DNA of 64,000 nt from Acidimicrobiaceae bacterium (GTDB taxonomy: Bacteria; Actinomycetota; Acidimicrobiia; Acidimicrobiales; Bog-793): the NCBI GenBank assembly GCA_003140595.1, contig PLKG01000098.1, positions 54,081 to 118,080 on the forward strand, written 5' to 3'. A program made the translations under genes and the position numbers. Shown piece by piece: positions 29,618 to 39,724 of the stretch; the stretch's first letter is position 1; each line of letters begins with the position of its first letter. Under the pieces are notes generated by a model that was not told the DNA's origin, searched no databases, and saw only the letters and a list, made by a program, of their open reading frames with translations.

Positions 29618-30745
29618 CTAGCGGGAGCCGCCCATGCTGACGGCCACTTCCCTGTGCAGGCGTCCGAAGTTGTAATAGGCAGCACAAGCACCTTCGGAGG
29701 AGACCATGCAAGTGCCGATCGGGGTCTCCGGAGTGCAGGCGGTGCCGAACACTTTGCACTCCCACGGCTTGAGCGCACCCTTCAGAACTTCGCCGCACTG
29801 ACACGCCTTCGGATCTGCGACGCGTACACCCGGCACGTCGAAAAGAAGCTCCGCGTCCCACTTCGCGAACTCCGGCCTGAGCTTGAGGGCGCTCTCGGGG
29901 ATGAATCCAAGCCCGCGCCATTCAAACTGCGGCCGGACCTCGAAGACCTCGTGCAGTATGGCGAGCGCCCGCGGATTGCCGGCCTCGCTCACACAGCGCG
30001 TGTACTGGTTCTCGACACAACAACGACCCTCGCTGATCTGGGTCAGCAACATCGCGATTGCCTGAAGGATGTCCAGGGGCTCGAATCCGGCCGTAACGAT
30101 CGGCTTGCCGTACTCATCGGGGACGAAACGGTACGGTCGCTGGCCGATGACCGTCGATACGTGGCCCGGCCCGATGAAACCGTCGAGGCTGAGGTCAGGG
30201 GAATCGAGAATGGCCCTCATCGGGGGCACGATCGTCACGTGGTTCGAAAAGACGCTGAAGTTCGCGACCCCGTCCCGCCTCGCCTTTAGCAGGGTCGCAG
30301 CCGTCGAGGGAGACGTGGTCTCAAAGCCCACCGCTAAGAACACGACCGGTCGCTCCGGATTATTCCCGGCGACCTGCAGCGCGTCGAGCGGTGAATAGAC
30401 GATCCGGACGTCCGCCCCTTGTGCCTTGGCACCAAGCAAAGAGCCGTGCGAACCGGGCACGCGCATCATGTCGCCGAAAGCAGTGAAGATGACCCCTGGC
30501 ACCTGCGCCACCGCGATCGCGTCGTCGATTCGACCCATCGGGATGACGCACACGGGGCAACCGGGGCCATGCACCAGCTCGACAGAAGTCGGGAGAAGGT
30601 TCTCGATTCCGTGACGGTAGATGGTGTGGGTATGTCCTCCACACACCTCCATGAACTTCTTGTGCCCGCCCCCTGCCAACTCAGTGATACGAGCCACCAG
30701 GGCGCGGGCAGCCGCCGGGTCCCTGTACTCATCGACAAATCGCAT
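29618..30745 (-). CDS. hypD: Hydrogenase formation protein HypD
   Basis: FMEVCGGHTHTIYRHGIENLLP, LVHGPGCPVCVIPMGRID, GFETTSPSTAATL, C-terminal cysteines. Confidence 0.96.
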   Translation of the reverse strand: MRFVDEYRDPAAARALVARITELAGGGHKKFMEVCGGHTHTIYRHGIENLLPTSVELVHGPGCPVCVIPMGRIDDAIAVAQVPGVIFTAFGDMMRVPGSHGSLLGAKAQGADVRIVYSPLDALQVAGNNPERPVVFLAVGFETTSPSTAATLLKARRDGVANFSVFSNHVTIVPPMRAILDSPDLSLDGFIGPGHVSTVIGQRPYRFVPDEYGKPIVTAGFEPLDILQAIAMLLTQISEGRCCVENQYTRCVSEAGNPRALAILHEVFEVRPQFEWRGLGFIPESALKLRPEFAKWDAELLFDVPGVRVADPKACQCGEVLKGALKPWECKVFGTACTPETPIGTCMVSSEGACAAYYNFGRLHREVAVSMGGSR

Positions 30746-30837
30746 GATGTCCCTCCCTCACCGGCAGGCGACTCCTCGGCAACCTGGGAGCCACCCGATT
30801 GCGGTGGCTCGCGCCGCACATGCCGCGTTGTGTCGCG

Positions 30838-31110
30838 CTACGCAATCCGCGATTCGGCGACCGCTTGAACTTCGTCGGCGTAGACCTGACCCATGAGCTG
30901 TAGGTCCTCCAGGGCCCGACGCGCCTCTTCCTCGTCGATCTTGGCCATGGCAAAACCGACGTGGATGAGCACCCAGTCGCCCGGTACCACGTTCTCGTCC
31001 TCCAGGAGGTCGATGTTGACGTTGCGACGCACGCCCGCAACGTCGACCTTCGCCAAGTGTCGATTCGATTCGAGGAGCTCGACTACCTCACCGGGGATCC
31101 CCAGGCACAC
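30838..31110 (-). CDS. hypC: HypC/HupF hydrogenase assembly chaperone
   Basis: GTG start gives (M)CLGIPGEVVEL...VPGDWVLIHVGFAMAKIDEEEA. Confidence 0.93.
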   Translation of the reverse strand: MCLGIPGEVVELLESNRHLAKVDVAGVRRNVNIDLLEDENVVPGDWVLIHVGFAMAKIDEEEARRALEDLQLMGQVYADEVQAVAESRIA

Positions 31111-31312
31111 GGTTGCTTCCTCCTCCGGACTCGACACTCGAATAGCTCGAGGATCAGATCGTCCCCGTCCTGTTTGACTGAGACTACCGGCCACAGCAAC
31201 AACGAAGGGCTGGCGACGCGATCCTCCTGGCTGAGGGTGGTCGAGCTCCCGACGACCCAGCTCATCACGCTAGGGGACCGTTCGGACACTATCCGTCAAC
31301 GTTCCCGCAGGG

Positions 31313-31840
31313 ATGCAGGTACGATCTGGCCAAGAGACCACCTCGATGGCGCATGGGGGCAGGGTGAGCAGCGAACGTGAGTTTCGTAGCGGGCGAGCCG
31401 TAGGGGCAGCACGTCGGCCGACCGGACCCGTGGTCAGTCTCGTCATCGTCGCTGGATCGGCGTTACTCCTCGCGTCCGCGGCCATCCATCTGCACCTTTG
31501 GGCTGACGGCTACAGGTACAAGGCGACGATCGGCCCACTTTTCTTCGCGCAGGGCGTCGCTGGAGTCCTGCTCTCGTTGGCAATCGCACTGGTCCGGCGT
31601 GTCTCGGTCGCCGTGCTCGGAGCTCTGTTCGCGGCAGGCACGATCGCGGCGTTGCTCGTATCGGTTCACACGGGCCTATTCGGCTACAGATCCTCCATAA
31701 ACGCACCGTGGGCCATGACAACCGTCGTCATAGAAGCGACTGCCGCGGTGGTGCTCCTCGTCGGCGGCGGCCTCGCGGTGATGGTTGAGAGAGCTCATAT
31801 CCGACGCTGGCGATCCCTTCTCAAGAAACGGCCATCGTGA
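31313..31840 (+). CDS. Small integral membrane protein, unknown function
   Basis: About four hydrophobic segments (VVSLVIVAGSALLLASAAIHLHLWADGYRY...). Confidence 0.6.
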   Translation: MQVRSGQETTSMAHGGRVSSEREFRSGRAVGAARRPTGPVVSLVIVAGSALLLASAAIHLHLWADGYRYKATIGPLFFAQGVAGVLLSLAIALVRRVSVAVLGALFAAGTIAALLVSVHTGLFGYRSSINAPWAMTTVVIEATAAVVLLVGGGLAVMVERAHIRRWRSLLKKRPS

Positions 31841-31847
31841 AGTGCCT

Positions 31848-32330
31848 TCAGCTGTTGCCACTTATGCGTTCGGGGGTCACGAACACAGCGGTGCGCCCCT
31901 CGGCCGCCATCACCCGGTCGAATTCATCCCAGTCCTGGTGAGTGCCACCTGCGGCGACAAAGACACGCCGGAGCAGCCTCGAAAGCTGCGAAGCGCCGAA
32001 GTCCTCAGGCCGGTCCTGAGGCCCCACCAGCTGGACAGGGCCCTCGACCGCGATCCAGTCGGCTCCGTGGCGGAACACAGTCACCGCTCTTCCGCTACCG
32101 CGCAGATGGTGAAGCTTGCGCGCTGCCGCAGCGACGACAAAGCCGATGCAGGCATCCCCCGAGATCGGCGAGTCGAGGACGCCAGCCTTGACTACAGATG
32201 CGTGGATCGTCCCGTCGGACCGAGCCGTTGTGACTACGGCGAAGGAGTCCTGTTCGGCAAGGCTCCGGACGTGATCTAGGTCGTTCGGCATATCTCCTCC
32301 TGAATCGCTGCGTGCATGATGCCGCAGCAA
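31848..32330 (-). CDS. Pyridoxamine 5'-phosphate oxidase / F420-type split-barrel protein
   Basis: MPNDLDHVRSLAEQDSFAVVTTARSDGTIHASVVKAGV...RKLHHLRGSGRAVTVFRHGADWIAVEGPVQLV; start probably internal. Confidence 0.75.
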   Translation of the reverse strand: MLRHHARSDSGGDMPNDLDHVRSLAEQDSFAVVTTARSDGTIHASVVKAGVLDSPISGDACIGFVVAAAARKLHHLRGSGRAVTVFRHGADWIAVEGPVQLVGPQDRPEDFGASQLSRLLRRVFVAAGGTHQDWDEFDRVMAAEGRTAVFVTPERISGNS

Positions 32331-32422
32331 GGCGGCTCACGTCGCTTCGGCAGGCGACCGGCGGCCGGCCACCCTCGGGTACCAAGCGGCTGCGCTCGCC
32401 ACGGACCGCTAGCGTCCGACCC

Positions 32423-32956
32423 ATGACGAACACCTGGATGGCACCGACAGTCGTGCGGACAGAGCCCACTCGCACTGGTGGGGACAGGGAATCGCTCGAA
32501 CAGTGGCTGGATTTCCATCGCGACACGCTGCTCAGCAAGTGTGCCGGGCTGACTGCAGTCCAACTGAAGGCACGCCCGGTCCCACCGTCGGCCCTATCGC
32601 TGCTGGGCCTGGTCCGTCACATGGCCGAGGTCGAACGCTGGTGGTTCCGCATTCACGCGGGCAACGACCAGATCGGCTTCCAGTACTCGACCGACGACAA
32701 CCAGGATGGAGATTTCGACGATCTCGATGCCGCCGACGCGCCAGGCGACATCGAGACCTTCCGGCGCGAAGTCGAGGCGGCGCGAGAAGCAGTGCGCGAC
32801 AAGCAGCTCGAAGACGTGGTCGCAAGCCACGGCCAAGATCCCCAACAAAGGCGCAACATCCGCTGGATCTACCTGCACATGATCGAGGAGTACGCGAGGC
32901 ACAACGGTCACGCCGACTTGATCCGCGAACGCATCGACGGCGCGGTCGGCGATTGA
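32423..32956 (+). CDS. DinB-like (DUF664) protein
   Basis: LLGLVRHMAEVERWWFR ... RNIRWIYLHMIEEYARHNGHADLIRERIDGAVGD. Confidence 0.85.
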   Translation: MTNTWMAPTVVRTEPTRTGGDRESLEQWLDFHRDTLLSKCAGLTAVQLKARPVPPSALSLLGLVRHMAEVERWWFRIHAGNDQIGFQYSTDDNQDGDFDDLDAADAPGDIETFRREVEAAREAVRDKQLEDVVASHGQDPQQRRNIRWIYLHMIEEYARHNGHADLIRERIDGAVGD

Positions 32957-32962
32957 CCTGTC

Positions 32963-34072
32963 GTGGCGACGACCGGTGGTGGAGGGTCAAGCAGGGATGC
33001 GCAGCAAGTGTCCCCTAGAGCGCGATGGCGACATGCTGGTCTCCCTGTTCTCGGCGCCTGTGTCCTTGTGGTCCTCGCGACCGCAGCCGGCGGAACTGTT
33101 CCAACCTCGCGCGCCCATGGGCGTGCACAGGCAGCGTCGGGCCTCGGCGCGGTGATCGTGGAACCCTCCGAACTCGGCTCCTCCGCCGGGATAACTGCGG
33201 TCTACGACTTCGTACTGTCGGCAAAGAAGTCCGTCGACATGACCATGTACGAGCTCGTGGACCCGGCCATGGTGCGTGATCTCGTGGCAGACGACAAGCG
33301 CCACGTGAAGGTACGGGTGATACTCGACACCAACCGCGAGCAGAGCAGGAACGGGCCCGCCTTCCGAACGCTTCGGGCAGGTGGCGTCAAAGTGGTCTGG
33401 GCCGACACGAGCTACGAGGCGACACATCAAAAGACCATCACGGTCGACGGCACCGAGTCGTTGATCTTGTCGGCCAATCTCACCGAGGAGTACTACTCGA
33501 CGACGCGCGATTTCGGCGTCTTCGACCACAACCAGGCGGACGTCCGCGCAATCGAGGCCGTCTTCGCCGCGGACTTCGCACACGAGCCCATCACGCCTTC
33601 GAATGGCTCCGACCTCGTGTGGAGCCCGGGCTCGCAGGCCCAGATGCTTAGGGTGATAGACGGCGCGAGTCACTCCCTGTCGATTGAGAACGAAGAGATG
33701 GGCGACTGGACGATCACGGACGCCCTCGTGGCCGCTGCCAGACGCGGGGTGAAGGTCGAGGTCACCATGACCCGAGACAGCTCGTATGACAGCGATTGGA
33801 GGGCGATCGTAAGCGCCGGGGGTCACGTGCACCTCTATCGCGACAGCGTGTCGGACTTATACATCCACGCGAAGACGACTGTCGCCGACGCCGGCTTCAA
33901 TGATCAAAACGTCTACCTGGGGAGCATCAATTTCTCGCGCGCCTCCATGGACTACAACCGCGAGCTCGGCATCGTCACGAACGACTCCGCGATAGTCAAA
34001 GATGTCAATGCTGTTGTCACAAGGGACTACTCCGGCTGCACGGCGGCCACTGACTGCAGCAACTACGACTGA
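32963..34072 (+). CDS. Secreted phospholipase D-like protein
   Basis: Two PLD-like halves: TSYEATHQKTITVDGTESLILSANLTEEYYSTTRDFGVF and DLYIHAKTTVADAGFNDQNVYLGSINFSRASMDYNRELG. Confidence 0.88.
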   Translation: MATTGGGGSSRDAQQVSPRARWRHAGLPVLGACVLVVLATAAGGTVPTSRAHGRAQAASGLGAVIVEPSELGSSAGITAVYDFVLSAKKSVDMTMYELVDPAMVRDLVADDKRHVKVRVILDTNREQSRNGPAFRTLRAGGVKVVWADTSYEATHQKTITVDGTESLILSANLTEEYYSTTRDFGVFDHNQADVRAIEAVFAADFAHEPITPSNGSDLVWSPGSQAQMLRVIDGASHSLSIENEEMGDWTITDALVAAARRGVKVEVTMTRDSSYDSDWRAIVSAGGHVHLYRDSVSDLYIHAKTTVADAGFNDQNVYLGSINFSRASMDYNRELGIVTNDSAIVKDVNAVVTRDYSGCTAATDCSNYD

Positions 34073-34223
34073 CCATCAACCGGGCTCACCAACGAGTGGG
34101 CGCCAATTTCATCGGAGCGCTATGAGCACACCACCTGGGTGGCCGGATTCCTTTCGGAGGTTACGAGCACCGTCTCGATCCAACTCCAGCCACCAGGACC
34201 ATGATGAGGTTTGGTCGCGTGTG

Positions 34224-36104
34224 ATGCCCGCTCGACTGAAGCAGGTCCTTCCCGTGAAGGCCCCGAGACGACCGGTCGGTGTACCAGCCGAGCAGGGTCA
34301 CACGATCGTTGCCGCGTTGACCTCGAACGCCCGGCGCCTGCCGGATCGCCCGGCAATGCGGCACCTCCCGGCCGAACGCACGACCCAGGGCGAATGGGGA
34401 GTCGTCACCTGGGCCGAGTATCTGCTGGCGGCCCGTCAGATCGCCGGCGGACTCGCAGAGATCGGTGTCAACCCGGGAGGACGTGTCGCCATCTTGGCGG
34501 GCAACAGGGTGGAGTGGCATCTCGCGGACCTCGGGACCCTCTGCAACGCAAGCGTGACCGTGCCCGTCTACCCGACGAGCTCGCCGTCCCAGATCGCCTA
34601 CATCCTCGGCCACGCCGAGGTCGAGGCGTGCTTTGTGGACAACCGGGTCCAGCTTGCCAAGCTCATCCAAGTTCGAGACCTGTTGCCGCGACTAAAGCGC
34701 GTGATCATCACTGACGGAGCGCGGCGTGCCGGCGACGCGTTCGTCGTAGCCCTTGACGCGCTCCGGGCCGCAGGCGCCGATCGGCTGAGACAGGATGCCG
34801 ACTCGGTTGACGAGCGATCTCGTCAGCTCCAGCCCGAAGACCTCGCGACGATCGTTTACACGAGCGGTACCAGCGGCCCTTCCAAAGGGACCATGCTCAG
34901 CCACTCGAACATCATGTGGTCGCTACGCAAGGTCACTCCTGTCTACGAGATCGGCGAGGGTGACCGCCTCCTGTCGTTCCTGCCACTCAGCCACATCGCA
35001 GAGCGGATGATGAGCGACTTCCTGCCCATAGCGGTGGCCGGTGAGACCTGGTTCGCCCGCAACCTCGCCACCGTCGCCGAAGACCTCCCCGCCTGTCGCC
35101 CAACGGTGTTCTTGGCCGTGCCCCGACTGTGGGAGAAGCTACGCGAATCGATAGAGGGCCACGTGCGGGCCCAAACATTCCCGGTTCGCGCCGCCGTGCA
35201 GCGCTACATCGACCTCGGCCTGCGCAATGTCGCCCTCGAACAGGAAGGCTCGCCGATCAACAGGTCGGCGCTCGCCGTCTACAGAGCCCTGGACCTGACG
35301 ATCGGGTCGGTCCTCCGCCAGACGCTCGGCCTCGATCAGGCCCGCGTTCTTGTGACGACTGCAGCACCGGCCCATCCCGAGCTCATCAGCTGGTTCCACG
35401 CGATCGGACTCCCCCTGCTGCAGCTGTACGGCCTCACAGAAGGCTGCGGGCCGACCGCCGCTAATCGGACGACTCAGGTCCGCATCGGTACCGTTGGCAC
35501 GGCGCTGCCGGGAATGAGCGTCGCCATCGCCGATGACGACGAGATCCTTCTCAAGGGCGGCAACGTATGTCTTGGCTACCTCAACGACCCGGACGCCACG
35601 GCCGAGCTCATTGATGCCGACGGCTGGATGCACACCGGCGACACGGGGGCATTCGACGCCGACGGCTCGCTTCGCATACTCGGCCGGAAGAAGGACATCA
35701 TCATCACGGCGGCCGGCGAGAACATCGCCCCCGAGGCCATTGAGGTCGACTTGACGAACTATCCGCTCATCTCCGAGGCGGTCGTCATCGGAGAGGGCCA
35801 CAGGTACCTCGCCGCCCTTCTCACGCTCGACCCTGACGCGCTCACACGTTGGGCACGACAGCACACCAAGCTCGGTGACCTCGAGGCTCTCACGGCCGAC
35901 CCTGACCTACTGTCCGAGATCCAGGCGGTCATCGATCAGGTCAACACAAAGCGATCACACGCCGAGAGCATTCGCAAGTTTCGTGTGCTGGCCCATGTGC
36001 TGACGGCTGAGGACGGGGAGCTGACCCCAACTATGAAAGTCAAGCGAAGCATCGTGTATGAGCACCACTCAGAGGTGATCAACCAGATCTACGCGAACGG
36101 GTGA
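34224..36104 (+). CDS. AMP-dependent synthetase / long-chain acyl-CoA synthetase
   Basis: IVYTSGTSGPSKGTMLSHSNIM; LLQLYGLTEGCGPTAANR; DGWMHTGDTGAFDADGSLRILGRKKDIIITAAGENIAPE. Confidence 0.93.
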   Translation: MPARLKQVLPVKAPRRPVGVPAEQGHTIVAALTSNARRLPDRPAMRHLPAERTTQGEWGVVTWAEYLLAARQIAGGLAEIGVNPGGRVAILAGNRVEWHLADLGTLCNASVTVPVYPTSSPSQIAYILGHAEVEACFVDNRVQLAKLIQVRDLLPRLKRVIITDGARRAGDAFVVALDALRAAGADRLRQDADSVDERSRQLQPEDLATIVYTSGTSGPSKGTMLSHSNIMWSLRKVTPVYEIGEGDRLLSFLPLSHIAERMMSDFLPIAVAGETWFARNLATVAEDLPACRPTVFLAVPRLWEKLRESIEGHVRAQTFPVRAAVQRYIDLGLRNVALEQEGSPINRSALAVYRALDLTIGSVLRQTLGLDQARVLVTTAAPAHPELISWFHAIGLPLLQLYGLTEGCGPTAANRTTQVRIGTVGTALPGMSVAIADDDEILLKGGNVCLGYLNDPDATAELIDADGWMHTGDTGAFDADGSLRILGRKKDIIITAAGENIAPEAIEVDLTNYPLISEAVVIGEGHRYLAALLTLDPDALTRWARQHTKLGDLEALTADPDLLSEIQAVIDQVNTKRSHAESIRKFRVLAHVLTAEDGELTPTMKVKRSIVYEHHSEVINQIYANG

Positions 36105-36143
36105 GCATCCGGTGCTCGGCCGGGGTGAGTATCGTCTCGCGCG

Positions 36144-37610
36144 ATGCCGAACCTCCAAGTGACGAAGGGATGCCGCCACGTTCGTGCCAGGCCCGCCGCC
36201 GTCCTCGGCATCCTCGTGGGTGTCCTCTTCGGCTCCGCGGCCTGCACGACCAGTGGGCAGGCAGCAGTGGCGGCCGACCCCCCGACCAGCAGCACAACGT
36301 CTCCACCGCCAGTTGTCGTCCTGCGCAACACCCGGGATATTGCCGGTGAGCCGATCCCCTTCGGCGCGGCGAGCTACTTCGGCGCCGTCGCGCGGGCAGA
36401 CCTCAGCTCCGGGGTAGTCGGAATTGCCGCTAGCGCGAGTGGTGGCGGCTATCTAGTCGTAACCGGCGACGGCAAGGTCCTGAGTTTCGGGGACGCCAGA
36501 TTCCATGGCTCTGTCCCCGCCCGCGACAAAGAGAACGCCGCAGCGATCGTCGTTAGCGAAAACGGCGCCGGCTACTGGCTCGCATGCAGTAACGGCCGCG
36601 TCTTCAACTTTGGCGACGCCGGGTTCCACGGCTCTGCCGCCGCCCTTCAACTCACCACACCGATCGTCGCCATGGCCGCCACGCCGGGTGGCCGGGGCTA
36701 CTGGCTCGCCGCGTCGGGCGGCCGAGTCCTCCACTATGGTCAAGCCCGCTTCTACGGCTCGGCGATCACTCAGCTCCACGGTGACCACATCGTCGCCATG
36801 GCGGCAACCCCGGACGGTCGGGGCTACTGGCTCGCCGCGTCAGACGGGCGTGTCTTCTCCTACGGAGACGCCCACCCCTACGGTGCTGCGGCCCGCGAGC
36901 TCCACAACGACCACATCGTCGCCCTGGCGGCCACCCCGGACGGCCGCGGCTACTGGCTCGTCTCCGCCGGTGGGCAGGTCTTTCGATACGGCGACGCCGA
37001 GTACTACGGCTCGGCGTCGCCCGCGGTCCGAACCGACCCGATCGTCGCGGCCGCGCCAACTCCTGACGGCAAGGGTTACTGGCTTCTTCCGTCGGTCCCG
37101 GCTTCTGTGGGACTCCCCGCTCCCGGCAACGGGTTCGTTGCCGGCCACATCACCGCAATCGGAGACTCGGTGATGCTCGACGCGCAGCCCGCCCTCGAGG
37201 CTGATATCAAAGGCATCGATGTAGAGGCCGCCGTGAGCCGCCAGTGGGACACCGGCATCGCGCTCGCTCAGCAACTGAAGTCCGAAGGTCGCCTCGGGGC
37301 GATAGTCGTGATCGATCTCGGCACTAATGGACCAGTGAGCCTGCAACAGTTCGCCGACCTGATGAGCGTTCTGTCCGGAGCCTCTCGGGTCGTGTTCGTC
37401 ACCGTGCACCTCCCATCGAGCTATTCATGGGCGACTTCGGTGAACGCCACCCTCGAACAGGGCGTCGCGCGCTATCCACGAGCCCGGCTCGCGGACTTCA
37501 ACAAACTGGCGAACCAGAACCCGCAGTGGTTCTACTCAGACGGCGTTCACATGCCGATCGGCGGAACGGGGGCCCTGGCGATGGCCGGGGTCGTCAAGTC
37601 AGAGATCTGA
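36144..37610 (+). CDS. Secreted repeat protein (probable beta-propeller) with C-terminal SGNH-type hydrolase-like domain
   Basis: Six repeats of FGDAxFxGSA...[22 protein letters not shown], then [18 protein letters not shown]...DLGTNGPVS...[18 protein letters not shown]. Confidence 0.8.
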   Translation: MPNLQVTKGCRHVRARPAAVLGILVGVLFGSAACTTSGQAAVAADPPTSSTTSPPPVVVLRNTRDIAGEPIPFGAASYFGAVARADLSSGVVGIAASASGGGYLVVTGDGKVLSFGDARFHGSVPARDKENAAAIVVSENGAGYWLACSNGRVFNFGDAGFHGSAAALQLTTPIVAMAATPGGRGYWLAASGGRVLHYGQARFYGSAITQLHGDHIVAMAATPDGRGYWLAASDGRVFSYGDAHPYGAAARELHNDHIVALAATPDGRGYWLVSAGGQVFRYGDAEYYGSASPAVRTDPIVAAAPTPDGKGYWLLPSVPASVGLPAPGNGFVAGHITAIGDSVMLDAQPALEADIKGIDVEAAVSRQWDTGIALAQQLKSEGRLGAIVVIDLGTNGPVSLQQFADLMSVLSGASRVVFVTVHLPSSYSWATSVNATLEQGVARYPRARLADFNKLANQNPQWFYSDGVHMPIGGTGALAMAGVVKSEI

Positions 37611-38671
37611 CCGACCGGGCCGGACGCGCCACTCGCCAGTCGGAAGCGTCGGGACACCGTGTCAGCCGACCTCGGCGGCGATGGCATTTGCCACGCCTCG
37701 GCAACCAACTCGAGCGACCGGGCCCTCGCCTCGTAAGAGTGGGTCCGGGTGGAGAGCATGATCTCCTCCGCGCCGGTTCGCCGTTGCAGCTCCACCAAAC
37801 CCCGCTTGACCACCTCGGGACCCCCGATCAGGTGGGTCGCCATAACCTCGTCCACAGCTGCACGGTCGCCCGCGGAGAACGGATATGAAGCCCCCTCCTC
37901 CGGCGATGGAAACAGGCCGAGCCGGCCAGTTCGCAGCTGAAGTATCGACAACGCCGACGACTGCGCCAGCCACCGGGCCTCCTCGTCGCTTGGCGCGCAG
38001 ACCACAGAGACAGCAACCATCGTGTGGGGCTCAGCGAGGAACGCGGAAGGCTGGAAGGACGAGCGGTAGAGCTCGAGTGCCTCATCGACAAGACGGGGAC
38101 TGAAGTGGTACGCGAAGGAATAGGGCAGGCCGAGGATTCCGGCCAGCTCTGCGCTGAACAACGACGAACCGAGAAGCCAGACCTCGGGAAGGTACCCGTG
38201 ACCGGGCACGGAACCGGGATGACTCGGGGGGTCGTCGCTCTTGGCGAGGTAACCGATCAACTCGACGACGTCGTCTGGGAAATGGTCGGCGCCGAGATCC
38301 GCCCGGCGCCGCAGCGCCCGTGCCGTCCTCAGGTCGGTGCCGGGGGCGCGTCCGAGCCCGAGGTCGATTCGTCCCGGGTGGAGTGCCTCGAGGGTGCCGA
38401 ACTGTTCGGCGACCACCAGGGGCGAGTGATTGGGAAGCATCACTCCGCCAGAGCCGATCCGGATGACAGAGGTGGCGGAGGCGATGTGAGCGATCAGCAC
38501 CGGTGGAGCTGAGCTCGCGACTGCCGGCATCCCATGGTGCTCTGCCACCCAAAGCCTTTTGTAGCCAAGTCCCTCAGCCACCAACGCAAGACGCGTCGTC
38601 TGCTCGAGCGCACTCGCCGGCGTCGAGCCGGTCGCCACGGTCGCCAGTTCGAGAACAGAAAGGGGCATCAT
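37547..38671 (-). CDS. Luciferase-like (LLM) flavin-dependent oxidoreductase
   Basis: [75 protein letters not shown]. Confidence 0.93.
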   Translation of the reverse strand: MMPLSVLELATVATGSTPASALEQTTRLALVAEGLGYKRLWVAEHHGMPAVASSAPPVLIAHIASATSVIRIGSGGVMLPNHSPLVVAEQFGTLEALHPGRIDLGLGRAPGTDLRTARALRRRADLGADHFPDDVVELIGYLAKSDDPPSHPGSVPGHGYLPEVWLLGSSLFSAELAGILGLPYSFAYHFSPRLVDEALELYRSSFQPSAFLAEPHTMVAVSVVCAPSDEEARWLAQSSALSILQLRTGRLGLFPSPEEGASYPFSAGDRAAVDEVMATHLIGGPEVVKRGLVELQRRTGAEEIMLSTRTHSYEARARSLELVAEAWQMPSPPRSADTVSRRFRLASGASGPVGQISDLTTPAIARAPVPPIGM

Positions 38672-38784
38672 GTCCGGCACAACCACTCAGGTCGATGCCG
38701 GATTCCCTGCGGGTCGCGGGTCGCCTGCCGATCGCGATGGCCGAAGGAGTCCTGTGCCAGGGATGACACCGCACGACACTGCCA

Positions 38785-39153
38785 TCAGGCGGCACCCCTT
38801 CGAAGTCCCCTGTTCCGGAGGCCTGCTTCGACAAGCCGCCATCCGAGCATTGTTAGCCCGAGGAAGCCCAATGCCACGAGTACGAAAGCCAAAGCGGTCC
38901 CCTGACCGGAGATCACCCGCAAGGCCATCCCGAGCGCCACAGTCGAAAGGACCACGAGTACGCCGTCCAGGAGAACCGAGCCGTCGTGCCGTAGGCCAAC
39001 CAACGCGAACCAGCCAGCGGCCAGTCCCGTGAGAAATGGCCATGCGGTCGAGGCCAGTCCGGCAATGTTGAACCCGTGGGCATGAACAGCCCTGCCGATC
39101 CCCACGAAGACGAGTACGACCGCTGCGTCTGCCGCCACCCTTGCCGCACGCAT
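38785..39153 (-). CDS. DUF3054-like membrane protein
   Basis: VVLVFVGIGRAVHAHGFNIAGLASTAWPFLTGLAAGWFALVGL. Confidence 0.75.
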   Translation of the reverse strand: MRAARVAADAAVVLVFVGIGRAVHAHGFNIAGLASTAWPFLTGLAAGWFALVGLRHDGSVLLDGVLVVLSTVALGMALRVISGQGTALAFVLVALGFLGLTMLGWRLVEAGLRNRGLRRGAA

Positions 39154-39195
39154 TCGCGGTCAACCCGACGCGGCGCAGGACTCGGCGATCGACAC

Positions 39196-39528
39196 TCAGG
39201 GCAGCTCTGTGCCGGAGGCGTCCATCGACGCCGGATTGGCTCTGGTGACCCTGCGGTCGGTGAAGTGCTCCGACTGGCACTTTGGGCACCTGCGCAGCGC
39301 AGAACGAACGGTCAACTGCTCTTCTGTCTCTGATGTCAGCTGCGATCCCGACGCCGACTGGGCGAGCACGTCTTGCGCGAGAGCCGGTAGTTGCCCGACC
39401 GCACCTATTCCTCGGCCTCTCGCGCGGTGTGCACGACGGTGCGAGAAATGCGCCTGCGCGCTCGTCAACAACCATGTCATACCGCAGGCCTCGCAGCGCC
39501 GCTCGATGAGGCGCACCCTCCCGAACAT
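39196..39528 (-). CDS. Small zinc-ribbon-like protein
   Basis: Two CxxC pairs: RRCEACGMTW and RRCPKCQSEHF. Confidence 0.55.
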   Translation of the reverse strand: MFGRVRLIERRCEACGMTWLLTSAQAHFSHRRAHRARGRGIGAVGQLPALAQDVLAQSASGSQLTSETEEQLTVRSALRRCPKCQSEHFTDRRVTRANPASMDASGTELP

Positions 39529-39724
39529 TGGCTCACAGTACCGTTCGAGATGAGGCGCCAGGTTCGAAGCGACTTCTCGGCGCCTTCGCGACTCGGTTGA
39601 GTACCTTGATCAGACTCCATTGCAACCCTGTTGATTCGCGCTCTTCTCGCGAGTCTGACCGACGAAGCTCGCAAGGGCGCCAGCGTTCGGCGGCCGTACT
39701 CGTCTCGGCTCCTAAGATCGCCGG

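Noticed and set aside
36357-37092. Tandem repeat as a possible CRISPR or VNTR array
   Set aside because: Repeats are protein-level, in frame, degenerate at the DNA level and lie inside one ORF.
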